DNA of 64,000 nucleotides from Plantago elongata (Eukaryota > Streptophyta > Magnoliopsida > Lamiales > Plantaginaceae). A program made the translations under genes and the position numbers. Of this stretch, positions 1 through 10,320 are shown one piece after another. The notes below the pieces were generated by a model, which ran no database searches, was not told the origin of the DNA, and saw only the letters and a list, made by a program, of their open reading frames with translations. The stretch is from the NCBI GenBank assembly GCA_036897095.1, contig JAYMSP010000012.1, forward strand, positions 62,001 to 126,000, in the 5' to 3' direction. How positions within the stretch are numbered: position 1 is the first letter of the stretch; each line of letters begins with the position of its first letter.

Positions 1-883
1 TCAAACAAGAAGAGAAGACTTAAATTTTTGAAGGATTTAAAAATATTCAAAGTGGGCCAAAGCCATATGCAACAAATGGGCCACACAAACTTGCTGTCTT
101 GATGCATATGGGCTAATCAGGGCTAGAATGAAGCCCAAAAGATTCTTGGGTTTTCCCAAAACTAGATTTCCTTACCATGCAGACAATTTTGACCAATCAC
201 ATCGTTCTCTGTCCTCACATCCCGAGTAGCTAACCCCCTCAAATTCCACTGAAATATGTGAAACAAACAGAATGTTTTAGGCTTCAAAAAGCCGGCTTAA
301 AGCGAACCAAACGATGTGTAAAGGCCTTGGAAAAGAGTCTATGGACCAGTTTCAAGGCCCAGATGAGGAGCCTACGGCAAATTGAAGGGCTAGTTCAAGA
401 GCCCACGAAGAATGTTTCCGTTATAGTCAACTCGTTCTTCACCCATAAATTTTTTTAAAGGGTCAGGTACTACCCGTTTACAATAATACGACAATAGATA
501 AATAATTACATAGTGTACGAAGTGAATATGGTTCAAAATGAAAATTTTAGTCGAATAAATTGTGTGATTTGGATCGCCAGTAAATTGCCATAGCCATCCT
601 TGATGGCTGTATTTGAAAAGCCCGAGGTACAGGTTAGGCCAGTCCAATTACATTTAAGACACTGTTAAAGAGCCTACATTACGCTAGCCTAAGATGTATG
701 CAGAAACTCAAATTCGCTATAGTAAGCCCACACATACACAATGCTAAAGACTGAACTGGTCAAAGAGGATGAAGCACTCAAAGGTACATTCACAGAGGCC
801 AAAATGTTTAATTGTCCCAAAACTTGATATCAAAAGACAAACTAAAAAAAACCTAAAAGATAATAAATGCAATAGAGAAGTTC
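1..883. other. Left-edge spacer, no gene recognised
   Basis: The first 880 bases hold only short overlapping reading frames on both strands, none resembling a known domain. They lie downstream of the fibrillarin stop codon, so the part next to 884 should include its 3' UTR. Nothing else can be supported. Confidence 0.4.
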
Positions 884-3806
884 CTATGCAGCAGTTTTTG
901 CCTTCTTTGGCATGCGATAGCCACCAACAACACAAGCATGGTCTCTCTCAAATGGCTCCAGAGTGACCTGCTCAGAGGGTTTGAAGTGATCTTCCTGTAA
1001 CTTCTTCACTTCCTGGGCAAATACAGCCTCCGCTGGAACAGTGGAGTCTATGCAGTTAGCCTGCAAAAAATCAATAGAGGAATTGGTACAGTTACTTAAA
1101 AGTTGAAGACCGTAAATAGTTATTGAAAAACATTAGTAAAGCCAATCCAAACTATCGGATTTGGTGGGGTTTATTACGATGATTACAAGACGAGGATTTC
1201 CTAATATCAGGAAAGACCTGTATTTTTATAAGAGAATTTCACAAAATTTTTTGCAACTATATAATAAAGAAAAGAGGTCCGTTAATAACCTTGATTGAAA
1301 TGACAAAGTGACCACCCGATTTCAAGAAGAAAGATGCATTTAGGGCCATGATTCTTGCCTGCAAGACAAAGTATAAATCAAAGAGAACATTCACGAATAG
1401 CATTAATGAATATGAGGTATGACAATTGACAAACTTTAACATCATATGTGAAGGGTTCATAATACAGTCTAAACACTAAGTTGCACTCTTCAGACTATCT
1501 GAGTCATGTAAACAAATGCATAGAAACTTCACATGGCCATAGTAACCAGCTAAGAAATTAAAGATTAAAACCTTAAAAAGACATCAGAAGAATCAAATGG
1601 AGAATATAGTCTTTGCCCTTGATAGAAAAATCAATTGAAATAAAAATAGCCAGAAGACATCAGAAACTCGGTTTTGCATCATTCAAGATGTAAGAAGGGG
1701 AATCCGAGTATATCATCATATGCTTAATGGAAAAATTAAAAGGAAATAAAATCCATCATCAGAGAGAGAACAACATTTTATCAATGTAAATTTGGTAAAC
1801 AGAATAAAACTCATCAACGATACAATACTTCTGACAAAAATGACAATTAAAATATAATTAATACATGGAAAAAGTAGGAAAAGATTGAGTGTTCTCACTA
1901 GTTCCATGAGCCTTGAAGCACACAGGTATGAAGCTCAATCTATCAAATTGGATGTAAGAAAACAAAGCTTGAAAAGAGTATGAATGCATAAAAAGGATGA
2001 GCCTCATTAAACCATATCTATATGTCTTCAAATGTATTTTCAGCATACTGATATGTAAATATATTTTGAATTGGATTTACATTTCGAATCCAGATTATTA
2101 TGGCATCATACAGTATATGACATCCAGAAGTGAATATTGCATGGGCTTCACAGAAAGCAAACCTGATCAGGCTGAGCAACATCAGAAAATATGACATCCA
2201 CCATACCGACAAGCATTCTATATCTAGCAGGATGCCTAGCATCCTCAATAATGGGAATAACATTTGTCCGCTTCTTTGCCATGTTCACCAAGTCTCTCCC
2301 ACTTCTATGAGAAAACTCAACAGCATAAACAACACCACTCTGCCCACCAACAGCACAATAAAGATGATTAGAATTCACCCTGAACTATAAATACAGAGAC
2401 GACTTTCCAGATAGAAACACTCACAGGGCCAACAAGGTCTGACACATGGGAAACAGTTGTCCCTGAAGCAGCTCCAAGGTAAAGGACTTTAGCTCCAGGT
2501 TTCTGAATCAGAACAATGATTATAAATTTACATTATGGACTAACTAATCACATTGCAACGTACAATGTGTAAGCACGACACCAGAAGTGAACTTACAATC
2601 CAAATGTTATCAACTCCACCAAGGATAGCAGCAGCCAACTTGGAACGGAAAGGATTCCAGACCCTGTATTCAGTCTTTGTAGAATCCTCATTCTACAAAA
2701 CAATTATATGATGCATAACGTCTTATCAATACAATGGAATAATAGGGACTAAGATTTAACAAACTTAAATGCTCAAGACACAGGACACAATGACAATAAA
2801 TCATTCAGACATACACCAGGCTACTAATATCAAATTAAACAAATTAATCAATGACGTCCAAATATGTAATAAAGAACGATTCATAATAGTTTAAATCCCC
2901 ATATAAAGTTTAAAATAGGTACAGAGATGTGAAATTATTGTTCAAAATCTCATTTTTCCTGAATTTGGGGAGGGACCGTACCCGCATTTAGCATAATCAC
3001 CTACCTAGAGTAATGAAATGCTGCCCTTCATACTGTTAATAAAATCAAGTCTTGCTCAGAAATGATATACACACAGCTACTAATACCAAACATTATTAAG
3101 ACTGACTACTATTTCATTCACAAGATATACACTTTAATCAGCTCAACACTACATTCCAAGCCTTAACAATCAAAGATGTGATGTACACACAGCTAGTAAT
3201 ACTACAACTTATCAAGACTTTTTAGCATACAACTTAAAGTCGATAACAGTCGGTACATACAATGAAGGTAGGTTAAAGTGCGTATGACAAACAGTCTAAA
3301 ACACTTTAATCAGCTCAATACTATTTTGATACATACATATGAACACCAATGTTAAAACCTCAAAAATCCCAGCTTAGATGAAAAAATCAGTAGTATTATA
3401 GTATACTAATTAAAAAGCCAAAAAAAAAAAAAAAACAGATCTTTAAGAAAGATACCTGAACAGAAACTCTCTTCTCATTATAAACAGCTTCACCAGGAAC
3501 CATGTTCTTAGTACAAAGAGCATCTTCCTTTCCCTTAGCAATAAACACACCTTCATGTCTATGAGGCTCAACCACAACCTTGCTTCCACCCTTCATACCT
3601 CCACCTCTTCCACCACCACGGCCACCTCCTCTACCCCTGCCGCCACCTCTTCCGCCCCTATCGCCGCCTCTTCCGCCGCTTCTTCCACCGAACCCGCCAC
3701 CTCTTCCTCCACTTCTGCCTCTACCTCCGCTGAAATCGCCACCTCGGCCGCCTCTGAATCCGCCGCCGCCGCCACGGCCTCCTCTGATTGGGGTTCGAGC
3801 AACCAT
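884..3806 (-). CDS. FIB: Fibrillarin, rRNA 2'-O-methyltransferase
   Basis: Nucleolar enzyme of box C/D snoRNPs that transfers a methyl group from S-adenosylmethionine to the 2'-hydroxyl of guide-selected rRNA nucleotides. I splice six exons: 3806-3456, 2692-2597, 2502-2425, 2339-2163, 1358-1290 and 1060-884, all with GT-AG borders and in frame, giving 315 residues, the usual plant length. Residues 1 to about 75 are a Gly/Arg-rich GAR domain beginning [13 protein letters not shown]. The methyltransferase fold follows, with the SAM-binding stretch [17 protein letters not shown]. The family's catalytic Lys-Asp-Lys-His residues can be placed in [21 protein letters not shown] and ERDHACV. It ends PKKAKTAA. 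The start is the only ATG that opens the GAR domain. Exon 4 opens with SGVVYAVEF where Arabidopsis has EGCVYAVEF. The family assignment is essentially certain; function in this plant is inferred from conservation. Confidence 0.97.
1654..1725 (-). ncRNA. Candidate intronic box C/D snoRNA
   Basis: This segment lies inside fibrillarin intron 4 (2162-1359), on the sense strand of that gene. Reading the minus strand, a perfect box C (ATGATGA, 1719-1713) is followed 49 nt later by box D (CTGA, 1663-1660). Flanking bases can pair as a short terminal stem (AAGCA with TG-T-CTT, one bulged base). An internal C'-like ATGATGC lies between them. Five bases after box C is a 13-nt stretch (1707-1695) complementary to AAGGGGAATCCGA, which I recall as a conserved segment of eukaryotic 25S/28S rRNA. 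Weak point: no canonical D' box abuts that stretch. Arabidopsis fibrillarin genes are known to host a C/D snoRNA (U60f) in an intron, which makes the setting apt. Confidence 0.6.
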
Positions 3807-4022
3807 TTTTGCAGATTGGAGAGGGTTTTAGGAAGGAGGCGGAGTTGTTAGGGTTTTATGGGTGGTATTTTGGGCCTATTTATAAAACCAATTTCTTTTC
3901 TAGGGTTTAATTTTCCCTTGCAATTTAGTCCTTATAAGCTATAGCCCATTTCATTACATTTTATTTCGACGAATATTTTTATTAGCTGACCTTTTAAATC
4001 AACTAAACGAAAGAAAATGCTA
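3807..4022. promoter_or_regulatory. Fibrillarin 5' UTR and promoter region
   Basis: About 216 bases upstream of the fibrillarin ATG, read on the minus strand. It holds the sequence AAACCCTA just above the start (complement of tagggtttta near 3838-3855 and again near 3900), a telobox-like element known from promoters of plant ribosomal-protein and nucleolar genes. This is a motif reading only; no transcription start can be fixed. Confidence 0.4.
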
Positions 4023-4180
4023 GGGGCTGTTTGGTATAGAATTTGAATGGAGATTTTGATGGATTTTGGTGAAATTGTGTTTGTAATGGAATTGAAATGG
4101 GGGTTTGAAATGTATTTTAGACCAAATCATTGTTCATCGAGCCAAATTGACTGGTTTTAATCCCATGCCAAACAGTCCCC
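4023..4180 (+). mobile_element. Tourist-like MITE, copy 1 (158 bp)
   Basis: Begins GGGGCTGTTTGGTAT and ends ATGCCAAACAGTCCCC, an imperfect terminal inverted repeat. The flanks read CTA before and TAG after, so only TA is shared. The interior is shared with the copies at 9839, 11812, 55034 and 55562. Length and ends fit PIF/Harbinger (Tourist) MITEs. There is no coding capacity. Confidence 0.85.
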
Positions 4181-4914
4181 TAGAGTTTGAAATTTGAAGT
4201 TTAGTCAACTTTAAATTTGTATAACTGAAGAAAATACTAAAAATAAAGCACGTTTGGAATATAAATTAAATATGATGTTTTCTTTAATATCATATTACAA
4301 GAATAATAATTGACATGAATAAATTTATCATCAAATATATATATGAGTTATAATCATCATTTTTCATTCATAAAGTATAATCACCCATTGAAGATCGAAC
4401 CCCGTGACCTATTGATAACTGGTAATAAAAGTGAAAACTATGACGTGAAATCTTTCAAGTGACGTATTTGTACAAATTATTTTCCTAGATCAAACAAAAG
4501 GCAAAGACAGGTATACAGTTCACTCTTTCTTGTTTTAATGGAGAATATTACTATTACAATCATATTACATCAGTTGAACTAATACATCGTTATTACATAA
4601 TTATTACTTAAAAGAATAATTAAGTTATACATTACATTACAAGTTCGTACTTGAGAGGGTTCGAACCCATAACCTCTACAGGTACATGGTCCATTTTGAT
4701 AAGCCCACTCACAAACTTAATTAAAGAATTCTCTTACATGTAATGATCAATGCAAGAGATCAAATTGAAAGTGAAAAAATACATTCATTGTTTTTTGAAG
4801 TACTAAATACGAGGAATGCGTGAATTTTTGACACACTTTATTTATACGAATATGAGTTTCCTATTGAAAACGAGCAACCATATACTATATATCCCTTTTG
4901 CTCGAAATTTCAAA
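4181..4914. other. Spacer with tRNA-like (SINE-type) scraps
   Basis: AT-rich spacer between the MITE and the CASP-like gene. On the minus strand two stretches resemble an RNA polymerase III B box, GGTTCGATC near 4390-4400 and GGTTCGAACCC near 4657-4667, each in a tRNA-like context, suggesting decayed SINE heads. No A box or tail could be defined, so they are not called as elements. Confidence 0.3.
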
Positions 4915-5961
4915 TCACCTGAACATCTTAACCTTAGAGTGACGAAAAGATGTGAAGATGGAAAGTAGAGCCATAAAAACAAATCCCACAAGCAGAAGCC
5001 CAGTTGAAATGTTGCCCATTAGCAAGAATTTCTTGTCGTCATCGCTGAAGAACGCATCAAAAGCCCTCTTCAACTCGAATGTCACTCCGAATCCAACTCC
5101 GACTCCACTTGCCAGTATGAACGCAATCACCTGCATACAATTTGATTTTTCTTCTGTTAAAAAGCAACACACGCACTTACACTGATAAGGCTTTAATTCG
5201 ATTTATTGATAATATCAAGTAGGATAATATATGACGATTTGAGAAGTACGCGTAGAATAATATATATAGCAAGACCTTGTCACCGTAGAAGTCAAAGTTT
5301 TCGAGAAAACCATTGCGAATCAGCCTCTTCTTTCGGATGGCTTCGTACATAGCAAAGGGGACTTGAATCAGTGTGTAAACAAATCCAATGGCAGCAGCCC
5401 CTACTACATACCTGGATGAACAACATAACATATTAGAGGAAAATCATATATACAGCTGAAGGGTTGTGCACAAGGAATTTTTGAGATGTATGTTGAATAT
5501 CTATTGGTGTTGGGCTATGAACTTTAGTGTTTTTGGGTGTTTTTTGGTTTGGACAATTTGAAGTAGTGGTTAATTTGTGTAGGACGTTTTGCTTCTTTTT
5601 CCTTGTAATTGTTTGTTAGGAGCATATTTTGTGCAATCGACTCTCATTAATAAAATTTGGCCGGCTGGAGTGATAAGTAAGAGGTGCAGATTTCGATCTC
5701 TAGTCGAGTCATAAGGTGATTTAGGAATAAAGAGGTATACTAATATTTGCACAGGATCTAAGAATTCCTAGCAAAACGGGCAAGTGGCACATAAAGAAAC
5801 AGGCCTCACCTGTAAGCAATGAGATCATAGAAGTTATTCTTCGTTCCATCGATATCGTCGGTAGACTTGTTGAGGACCATAACCACAGCAGAAGCAGCAA
5901 GAACAATGAGGCAAAGTATCCTCAAGAAAAGTATTGTCGTCAAAATAGCAGGGCTAGCCAT
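4915..5961 (-). CDS. CASP-like membrane protein (CASPL4D type)
   Basis: Small four-span membrane protein of the CASP-like family (DUF588). True CASPs scaffold the Casparian strip at the endodermal plasma membrane; most CASPLs have no assigned role. Three exons: 5961-5810, 5411-5276 and 5130-4915, GT-AG, in frame, 167 residues, normal for the family. Start MASPAILTTILFLRI is the first ATG in frame with exon 2 that opens directly into a hydrophobic span; an upstream in-frame ATG at 6027 would only add an unlike leader. Membrane spans: about residues 4-26, 52-72, 97-117 and 136-160. The loop with KNNFYDLIAYRYVVGAAAIG and the third-span acidic residue (TFELKRA) are family-typical. The 4D subgroup is inferred from the N-terminus and loops. 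Confidence 0.85.
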
Positions 5962-6049
5962 TTTAGGTAAATTTCCGTTTTTAATTTGTAACAATAAAGG
6001 AGTACATGATGGCCTTTTATAATGCAACTCAGTTTACTTCGGAAATGTC

Positions 6050-6769
6050 GAGGATTTTATTTTGTTCGGACAATGTATAGTCACGACAATGTTGTGAGAC
6101 AACTTATAATACCCTGCAGGCCAATAGAAATCAAACTCACAAAATATCTTGATTGATTAATTAATTTGTCTTCAGTGGAACCTTTTACAATGTTAATCAA
6201 AATTAATTTTGTAGCCAATCTAAGGTTAACAAAAGCCAACAAAAATCAAATGGAGAACATTTAATGGGACTCGGAACTAATTGCTCTCTCTCTCTCTCTC
6301 CCTCTCTCCCTCCCTCCCCCGTTCTCAACCTATGTAAGATTTTATGTGTTACTCGGAATTATTTTTATGTAATACTAAACCTTTTAGTTGACACTGTTTT
6401 TCATGTACAATTATTCGGATCTACTATACCAGCACATGTGATCTAATACACACTTTGTTCTCACGTGTTTGAATCGACACTACAGTAGTTGATTATACTA
6501 AGCTCGCTTAAACTGGAGTACTTATGGACCTTCAAGGTATATTCTTAATCTCTTTAAACTTATTGAAATTAATTTGAAATCTTGAACCTTATGTTACAAG
6601 AGAGTCTTATACAAAGATACAATAGTGCAGATTTTCTAGTACGTAGAACATGATCACTGTTACAGGCTGGGAGATCAGGCATGCATGTCCCAGTTATTAC
6701 AAATACAAAACCAACTCACGAGTACTCCCATATATAAGAAAAACACTTGGGCACACAACACATAAGAAA
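6050..6769. other. Spacer, no gene seen
   Basis: Separates the start of the CASP-like gene from the stop of the terpene synthase fragment. Apart from one pyrimidine microsatellite, nothing recognisable. The CASP-like promoter should lie at the left end. Confidence 0.4.
6283..6320 (+). repeat. CT-rich microsatellite
   Basis: A run of (CT) repeats passing into CCCT/CCCTCC units, 38 bases. It lies about 320 bases upstream of the CASP-like ATG, where such pyrimidine tracts are common in plant promoters and 5' UTRs; any role is inference. Confidence 0.85.
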
Positions 6770-8508
6770 TCAAAGAAGATGGATAGATATCTCAATGATC
6801 AGATGATTAGAGGTTGAATAATTAAGGAGGGTTTGAACGAGTGGGGCAAACTGTTTTTGTGGAAATGTAAAGTTATCAACCCCTTTGCCGTAGGTAGCCC
6901 ATCCAGCACGAGCATAGTTCACTAGCCCGTCGTAAAAATCATTAGGCATGCACGTCTCGACCAACCACTCTGCATTTACATCCTTCCATGATGCCTCCGC
7001 CAGTTCACCAAACTTTTCTACGGCCTCTTCTTCCGATATGCCATGATCATTCATGTACCATTCTATTGATGTCAATACCTGTCCATCCTTCCTCTTGCGC
7101 TTTTTTTTTTTTTTAAATCAAACAAAATGATCATAATAAGATAAATGATCGATCAAGTATGGTTATTGGTTATGAAGTCTTGTGAAAAAATATTTACACT
7201 CTCAAAACAAATTTTAAAGAAGCTACTATGTATACTGTATATATACAGTATACTTACATCATGACCGACAGCATCCTGAAAGTATCGCAAGGTGTTGCTT
7301 GCAGCCACTAACATTTTATGGCGAGGTTCACTAGTGAGACACTTGATGCTTTCTTCAGATACAGATTTCATATATGGGACAACTATACTGTGCATCATCT
7401 TGATGCAACTGGTAATTTCAGTATTAGCCATGTACTCTTCAAATGTAGGCATCATCTTTGCACCCCTGAACCACTCCAGTTCTCTGTGGTAAGCCCTGGA
7501 GACTTCTTTCACCTTCATTCAAATTCTTGTAAAATTCACGATTTGTCTAATATCTCAAAGTAAAATTAGACAAAAAAAGTATGGATAGATACGTATGTAT
7601 AGCTAGCCAAGTAGGCTTGTTCGGAGCTAGCTAGCTAGGTTCTTAGGCTATGCTCTCCTGGTTTGAATGATTTGAACTGAACTGAATTCTAATATAAAAA
7701 TGAATTAAGCAGAACTAAATTGCACGAATATGAACTGAACTGCAATTAATAACTTTTTAGATGAATAGAACAAAGACTTACTGCTTCAATGGCATAGTGA
7801 ACCGCAAATGGTTTTCCTTGCTTGGTTGCTTCCTCTTTAAATTCTTCATATTCTTGTAAAATGAACTTGTAAGGAATTTTCATATAATCTGGGAGATGAT
7901 CAATTTCCTTGATATCCCACCTGGCAAAAGTTTCACATGATATAATTAAACATATATACACAGATACACTGACTCCAATACAGTATGAAGTTTAGGTTGT
8001 TGAGATGCATTCCTTAATCGAATTAATGTTGGTACCTCTGGAAAGGTTCGTTGAAAAGGTCTCCTTCATCAAGAGTAGCATAAATCAATCGCGCATTCGA
8101 ATACTGAGGTTCGGAACGCAAGGTCAAACTCCAAATGCAGGACTCCACTACTCTGTCTCGTAAGTATGGAAGTTTTGCATTAAGATCCACCTTCTTCCAC
8201 CACCTGCAGATCAATCAAGGGAAAACTGAACAGATTTTAAAGGACAATGAAAGCGTATGTTTATGGTTGGAAAATGGTGCTATTTAAATTAAGATACCTA
8301 GTATATACAGATATAATCTCACCGACCTAAACTCAACTTCTGGTATTCCATTTTGAAATTGAGACGTCCCAATTTTCAAATGTGCTAAACTAAAATGCGG
8401 AAAGTTGAATTTGAGAAGGAGGGTTGGTTGGGTTGGTATGTGTAAATTCTAGAGATATATACCTGATGAGCTCGGAAAGCTCTTGCCGGTAGCTTTCTCC
8501 CCCTCCAC
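6770..8508 (-). pseudogene. Terpene synthase fragment lacking the DDxxD motif
   Basis: C-terminal half of a class I terpene synthase, an enzyme that ionises prenyl diphosphates with Mg2+ held by Asp-rich motifs. Readable exons on the minus strand: about 8508-8463 (ESYRQELSELIR), 8203-8036 (WWKKVDLNAKLPYLRDR), 7920-7782 (RWDIKEIDHLPDYM), 7512-7258 and 7099-6770, with GT-AG junctions in conserved TPS phases and a 139-nt exon of the usual size. Two defects are visible. Nothing upstream of ESYRQEL is present, so the N-terminal domain and transit or RRx8W region are missing. In the 168-nt exon, EPQYSNARLI runs straight into YATLDEGDLF, so about 18 residues that normally carry DDxxD are gone without a frame shift. 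As I splice it, the Glu of the second metal site (after DAVGHD) is Lys. The best fit is TPS-a. It is almost certainly unable to make terpenes. Confidence 0.85.
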
Positions 8509-8512
8509 CTGG

Positions 8513-9838
8513 CTAAGGTTTGTTTACATGTCTGATTTGTTTTAGAATGATTTCTGAAGTTTTATTATCTGGAATTTGATATTAGGAGTGCAATATTTTT
8601 GCTCTTATAAACAGTTGTGATGATGTTTGTGACATTGAGGAATACCGATTTTTACCATTACAGAATTAAAATTCATTTCTAAGCTTTATATCTCTTGGAT
8701 TCAATATGTATTATTGTGGCATTTGTTTCTTTCCAAGTTGAGATGAGAATTCACAGTGCAGTATGCTAGATAAAACTTTTATCTAATGCCGTGTATCCCA
8801 TGAAGAAATAGGATCTTGTGTGAGTGACTTTAAAGATTTAAATTTAAAGATAAATCTATTTGGTAATGTTCCAACTCCCAAGAGCCTATTTCATCCTGAA
8901 AATTGATAACTGGAGTATTGTATGAGCATGCATACACATCAATAATACATGAAGTCATGTTGTCATAGTATGCAGTTTCCAGTATAAGCAGATTTTGACT
9001 TACATAAAATCTCTGTCTATCGATGGATTGCTACATATCTGCTTTATTGTCGTTGGCTTGTAATCGGATGAGTTAGTATGTAAAAATCATTCCTGACTGG
9101 ACAAAAGAAGTATTCATAATTTTAGAGAATGGGTTCAGAATGTGTAGTTTGCTCAAGTAAGACCTATGGCGATTAATTGGTGGGAAAATTCTAACATAGA
9201 TCGGGTTTATGAGTAAGTTGATACATGACTTGGAGAGTAATTTTAAATTCATATAATTCCATTTCTCAATGAATGTGATTTATTTTCAACCACAAGGTCT
9301 ACAACTTACTTGTCGATCCAGTCCATGGAAGAATTTCTTCAATTGGTGAGGTTTGGTGATTCTTAATTTCTCATGCATTTCACTTTCACTAATTTTGAGG
9401 AAAAATGTGTAGAAATGATTCATTAGTTGTTTAGAACTCAGGGAGGGATGATGCCATATCTCGACTAAATGCAAAAACACTTGGAAGCTCATCTTTCTTG
9501 GACCACGCTTCTCTAATTGGAAAAAATACATGTTTTCAAGTCCATATGTTAGATATTGTTTCCTTCTAGCTTTATATCATGGATTGGTTGTTGTCGTTAA
9601 TCTTTGTGGTCTGGTACTATCATCAGAACTCATATATGCATGATGAGAAGTTTCACCAAGGAATGTATTGCTGAGCTTAAGAAGTTCTAAAAATCATGTT
9701 CAACTTTCATATATATAGATGTTGCATACTTGGCTTATATACATGTTCTTTTTGTGTTACCCAGTTGCACATCCCTTATTCCCCACAAGCTTGCAGTAAT
9801 AAGCATCGCAATTGATCTCTTGTGTTTGTTTCAATTTA
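8513..9838. other. Spacer between terpene synthase fragment and Rab fragment
   Basis: AT-rich. One 81-codon minus-strand frame (9531-9286) reads like real protein in composition (LEKRGPRKMSFQVFLHLVEI onward, ending near HQLKKFFHGLDRQ) but I recognise no family. It does not match the missing terpene synthase N-terminus. I treat it as unknown. Confidence 0.3.
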
Positions 9839-9981
9839 GGCATTTGCATGGCATTTGAATGAGGATTTTGATGAAATTATATTTGAAATGGAATTGAAAT
9901 GAATATTTAAATTGTATTTTAGGCCAAATCACCGTTTATCGAGCTAAATGTGGGCATTTGAATGTCTGCCCAATCAGTACC
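9839..9981 (+). mobile_element. Tourist-like MITE, copy 2 (143 bp)
   Basis: Same interior as the 158-bp family. Ends are worn (GGCATTTGCATGG ... CCAATCAGTACC), but the flanking TTA at 9836-9838 and 9982-9984 is a clean 3-bp target duplication typical of PIF/Harbinger. It lies right against the first readable codons of the Rab fragment. Confidence 0.8.
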
Positions 9982-9984
9982 TTA

Positions 9985-10320
9985 ATTTGATGATGAACTT
10001 GGAATCCCTTTTATGGAAACAAGTGCAAAAGATGCAACCAATGTGGATCAGGCTTTCATGGCCTTGACTTCTTCAGTCAATTCCAGGTAACACTCCTCAA
10101 CAACATTGTTGTTAGAATTTGATTTAATTATTTGCACACTTTCAAGACCTAAACATGAAATGGTGTACTTGTGCCAAATATTGTATCATTTATCGAGGTA
10201 CCATACTGATGATATGCTCATATGTGTTTTCAGGATGGCAATTCAACCAGCTATGGGCTAACAACAATACAGATGAAGGGACAACCGGTTAACCAAAGCT
10301 CTGGCTGCTGCTCCACCTAA
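9985..10320 (+). pseudogene. 3' end of a Rab1/RABD-type small GTPase, broken
   Basis: Rab1-class GTPases direct ER-to-Golgi vesicle traffic. Two exon pieces remain. The first (9985-10086) reads FDDELGIPFMETSAKDATN then VDQAFMALTSSVNS, containing the G5 motif ETSAK, and ends at a good donor (CAG/GTAAC). The second (10234-10320, after TTTTCAG) starts RMAIQPAMG, hits a stop, and resumes one frame over as QMKGQPVNQSSGCCST with the terminal double-cysteine that is prenylated in intact Rabs. The P-loop, switch regions and NKxD motif are absent upstream, so only about the last 60 of some 200 residues survive. The surviving intron shows it came by DNA duplication, not as a processed copy. Confidence 0.85.

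Noticed and set aside
258-647. Short frames on both strands near the left edge
   Set aside because: No domain, no splice-consistent continuation; likely chance.
1061-1289. Search for a U60f-like snoRNA in fibrillarin intron 5
   Set aside because: No box C (RTGATGA) with a following CTGA at a suitable distance is present on either strand; only isolated TGAT-like words.
3555-3851. Plus-strand Ser/Thr/Ala- and Pro-rich frames opposite fibrillarin exon 1
   Set aside because: They are antisense readings of the Gly/Arg-repeat GAR domain.
9286-9531. Candidate missing N-terminus of the terpene synthase
   Set aside because: The 81 residues share none of the RRx8W, EDxxD-like or helix signatures of the terpene synthase N-terminal domain.
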